From positions 27,430 to 34,983 of the forward strand of contig DDAD01000044.1 in assembly GCA_002333205.1 (NCBI GenBank): a DNA stretch of 7,554 bases, given 5' to 3'. A program made the position numbers and the translations under genes. The stretch comes from Pedobacter sp. UBA2067. Its GTDB lineage: Bacteria > Bacteroidota > Bacteroidia > Sphingobacteriales > Sphingobacteriaceae. Of the stretch, positions 5,765 to 7,554 are shown one piece after another (the first letter of the stretch is position 1; each line of letters begins with the position of its first letter). Under the pieces are notes generated by a model. The model saw only the letters and a list, made by a program, of their open reading frames with translations, searched no databases and had not been told where the DNA came from.

Positions 5765-7348
5765 ATGATTAACAGATTTTTTCCCGGAAGAATGAGGCTG
5801 ATTGTTGCCCTGTCGTTCTTCCCATTTTTCACGTTTGCACAAAAGGCAAACTGGCAAAACCTGGATCTTAAAACAGATTCGGTATTTGGAATCAGCACAG
5901 AACGTGCTTACAAGGAATTGCTAAAAGGCAAAAAAGCTACTCCCGTTATTGTTGGTGTTTTGGATGGTGGTGTAGACATTACCCACGAAGATCTTAAAAG
6001 CGTGCTTTGGCTGAACAAAAAGGAAAAGCCAGGCAATGGTATTGATGATGACAAGAACGGTTATAAGGATGATGTAAATGGCTGGAACTTTCTGGGTTCA
6101 GAAAAAGGTTCCGTTGAGTTCGAATCCCTGGAGCTTACCCGTATACTTCGCCGTGACATGAAGAAGTTCGAGCATGTATCGCAGGTAGCAAAAGAGGATG
6201 AAGCAGCTTATGCAGCATACAAAAAGGCGAAAGCTGACTTTGATAAACAAGTTGCAGAGGCTAAAGAAAGCCTTGAAGGTATCGAAGGCTTCAAGTTTGT
6301 ACTGAACAGCGTGGTTAAGAAGATTGGAAAAGCAGCCCCGACTGCTGCTGACTTTGAGCAGTTTAAGGCAGAAAACGAGATGGAAACCCGTTTAAAGACG
6401 GTTATGATCAATGCGCTTAAAGAGGATACTTATAAAGATTTTTATGAGAATCAAATTCAGAAAGGTGTTGACCACTATGATGAGATGTTGAAGTATAACC
6501 TTAATCTGGAATATGATCCAAGACCAGAACTTGTAGGTGATGATTATGCCAATGGTCGTGAAAAAATCTACGGTAACAATGACGTTAAAGGTCCTGATGC
6601 AAGTCATGGTACACACGTAGCGGGTATTGTTGCTGCCGACAGAAACAATAATATTGGTATCATGGGTGTATCGGATAGAGCGCTGATTATGGGTGTACGT
6701 GCTGTACCCGGAGGTGATGAGCGTGATAAAGATGTAGCCAACTCGATCCGCTATGCGGTAGATAATGGTGCTAAAGTGATTAACATGAGCTTTGGTAAAG
6801 CGTATTCATGGGATAAAGAACTTGTGGATGAAGCCGTAAAATATGCGATGTCCAAAGACGTATTGCTGGTGCATGCTGCAGGTAATGATAACAAGAATAC
6901 TGATGTAGAGGTAAACTATCCAAATCGCAACTACCTTTCAGGCGGTGTTGCCGGTGCTTACCTTTCTGTAGGTGCTTCAACTCCAACAAACGATGAATCG
7001 TTGAAAGCAAGCTTCTCGAATTATGGAAAAACTTCTGTAGATGTGTTTGCACCTGGCTACCAGATCAATTCTACCATCCCTGATGGAAACGCTTATGCGA
7101 AGTTTAATGGAACCAGTATGGCTGCACCCGTAGTAGCAGGATTAGCGGCAACCATCCGTTCCTACTATCCGAAATTAACCGCTTTACAGGTTAAAGAGAT
7201 TATCATGAAATCTGTAGAAAAAGTTAATCATCCAGTTACCGTGATGGTCAATGAAGAACCGGTGTCTATGCCTTTCTCTGATCTTTGTGTATCTGGTGGT
7301 ATTGTGAACGCTTACAACGCGTTGAAACTCGCAGCAACCTATAAATAG
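5765..7348 (+). CDS. Secreted S8 family (subtilisin-like) serine protease with a large insertion
   Basis: This 527-residue subtilase is exported by a signal peptide (residues 1-26, ending Phe-Ala-Gln) and should cleave proteins in the periplasm or outside the cell. The catalytic triad is complete: Asp67 in VGVLDGGVDITHEDL, His281 in DASHGTHVAGIVA, and Ser451 in NGTSMAAPVVAGL. The oxyanion-hole Asn is Asn374 in HAAGND. An Asp/Asn-rich stretch at 91-105 (NGIDDDKNGYKDDVNG) may bind calcium. Between Asp67 and His281 there are 214 residues, against about 32 in subtilisin. Most of the extra length (about 112-250) is charged, Lys/Glu/Ala-rich and probably helical, with a likely coiled coil at 136-172. 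Similar long Asp-His spacing is known in Bacteroidota subtilases. There is no inhibitor-type propeptide that I can recognise and no C-terminal sorting domain after about residue 520. A second Met at codon 10 is an alternative start. A terminator follows the gene, which is probably transcribed alone. Confidence 0.93.
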   Translation: MINRFFPGRMRLIVALSFFPFFTFAQKANWQNLDLKTDSVFGISTERAYKELLKGKKATPVIVGVLDGGVDITHEDLKSVLWLNKKEKPGNGIDDDKNGYKDDVNGWNFLGSEKGSVEFESLELTRILRRDMKKFEHVSQVAKEDEAAYAAYKKAKADFDKQVAEAKESLEGIEGFKFVLNSVVKKIGKAAPTAADFEQFKAENEMETRLKTVMINALKEDTYKDFYENQIQKGVDHYDEMLKYNLNLEYDPRPELVGDDYANGREKIYGNNDVKGPDASHGTHVAGIVAADRNNNIGIMGVSDRALIMGVRAVPGGDERDKDVANSIRYAVDNGAKVINMSFGKAYSWDKELVDEAVKYAMSKDVLLVHAAGNDNKNTDVEVNYPNRNYLSGGVAGAYLSVGASTPTNDESLKASFSNYGKTSVDVFAPGYQINSTIPDGNAYAKFNGTSMAAPVVAGLAATIRSYYPKLTALQVKEIIMKSVEKVNHPVTVMVNEEPVSMPFSDLCVSGGIVNAYNALKLAATYK

Positions 7349-7357
7349 TTAATATTC

Positions 7358-7380
7358 AGGATCAGAAAACTGATCTTTTC
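7358..7380 (+). terminator. Intrinsic terminator of the protease gene
   Basis: GATCAG (7360-7365) pairs perfectly with CTGATC (7370-7375) around an AAAA tetraloop, ten bases past the stop. Outside it lie a G-T wobble (7359/7376) and an A-T pair (7358/7377). TTTTC follows on the plus strand. The stem is modest and the T-run short, so it may be leaky and helped by the second hairpin downstream. Confidence 0.65.
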
Positions 7381-7428
7381 AATCCCCTGTGTCAGATCGC
7401 CATGTGATGATGCTGGGGATTATTTTTT
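7381..7428 (+). terminator. Second terminator-like hairpin in the tail-to-tail gap
   Basis: AATCCCC (7381-7387) and GGGGATT (7415-7421) are perfect complements with a 27-base loop, and a run of six T residues follows at 7423-7428. It starts directly after the first terminator. Its right arm and T-run overlap the stop codon and final codons of the minus-strand gene at the right edge. On the minus strand the stem is followed by GAAAAG, so a terminator function there is not supported. The loop is longer than usual. Confidence 0.5.
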
Positions 7429-7554
7429 GTCTTCTTCATACTTTACAAACTCCCAAACCGCCTTTTTGCGCTTGTACCATACCTTATAGCTTTGGCTAGG
7501 TGGTATGGTAAAATGGAAAGTCAGTTCTGTCTCGTTGGAATCCTTTGGAAGGAA
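7420..7554 (-). CDS. C-terminal fragment of an unidentified protein (44 residues)
   Basis: Read on the minus strand from the right edge, the frame is open for 44 codons and ends at TAA (7420-7422). Residues include FHFTIPPSQSYKVWYKRK and end WEFVKYEEDKK. The many aromatic and Lys/Glu residues, the alternating strand-like pattern and the highly charged tail look like real coding sequence. No start lies inside the window, so the N-terminus is beyond base 7554. No motif allows a function. The gene converges with the protease gene, 71 bp apart at the stops. Confidence 0.6.
   Translation of the reverse strand, partial: FLPKDSNETELTFHFTIPPSQSYKVWYKRKKAVWEFVKYEEDKK

Noticed and set aside
1..7554. 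Mobile element, CRISPR array, defence or biosynthetic system
   Set aside because: No transposase, integrase, terminal repeats, regular spaced repeats or toxin/defence motifs were seen; all intact genes are ordinary chromosomal families.

Overview
The window looks like ordinary chromosome of a Bacteroidota bacterium, most likely a member of the Sphingobacteriaceae (Pedobacter or Mucilaginibacter type). This is inferred from three things. No Shine-Dalgarno sequence is visible before any start codon. One intergenic region holds a clear TAnnTTTG -7 promoter box. Four secreted proteins (esterase, phosphodiesterase, subtilase and a small secreted protein) end their signal peptides in Ala-Gln or a close variant. 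The genus is not proven by anything seen here.

Layout. Positions 1-1653 hold three minus-strand genes: the N-terminal part of a secreted protein with one FG-GAP/VCBS-like calcium loop (cut by the left edge), a TSUP (TauE/SafE, YfcA-type) membrane transporter, and a small secreted protein of unknown function. A strong intrinsic terminator separates the last two, and the transporter start lies directly behind its U-tract. A 165-bp divergent region (1654-1818) with a perfect 9-bp inverted repeat separates this block from four plus-strand genes: a secreted type-B carboxylesterase, the tRNA pseudouridine synthase TruC, a secreted nucleotide pyrophosphatase/phosphodiesterase of the alkaline phosphatase superfamily, and a secreted S8 subtilisin-like protease with a long insertion. 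After the protease come two terminator-like hairpins and, on the minus strand, the last 44 residues of an unidentified protein cut by the right edge. Neither edge fragment has the length or stop/start needed for a full call, but both read open to the window edge.

How the genes fit together. Three of the four plus-strand genes encode exported hydrolases (ester, phosphodiester and peptide bonds), as expected for a scavenging Bacteroidota lifestyle. The odd one out is truC, a housekeeping tRNA-modification gene. It has its own putative promoter 45 bp behind the esterase and overlaps the phosphodiesterase gene by an ATGA start/stop junction. That overlap makes truC-phosphodiesterase the only tightly coupled pair. 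I see no sign that these genes form one pathway.

I found no mobile element, CRISPR array, tRNA, rRNA, defence system or clearly novel system. The points worth a second look are local: the terminator/promoter fusion at 1200-1257, the palindrome in the divergent promoter, the truC/phosphodiesterase overlap, the protease insertion, and an orphan coding-like tail directly upstream of the protease.
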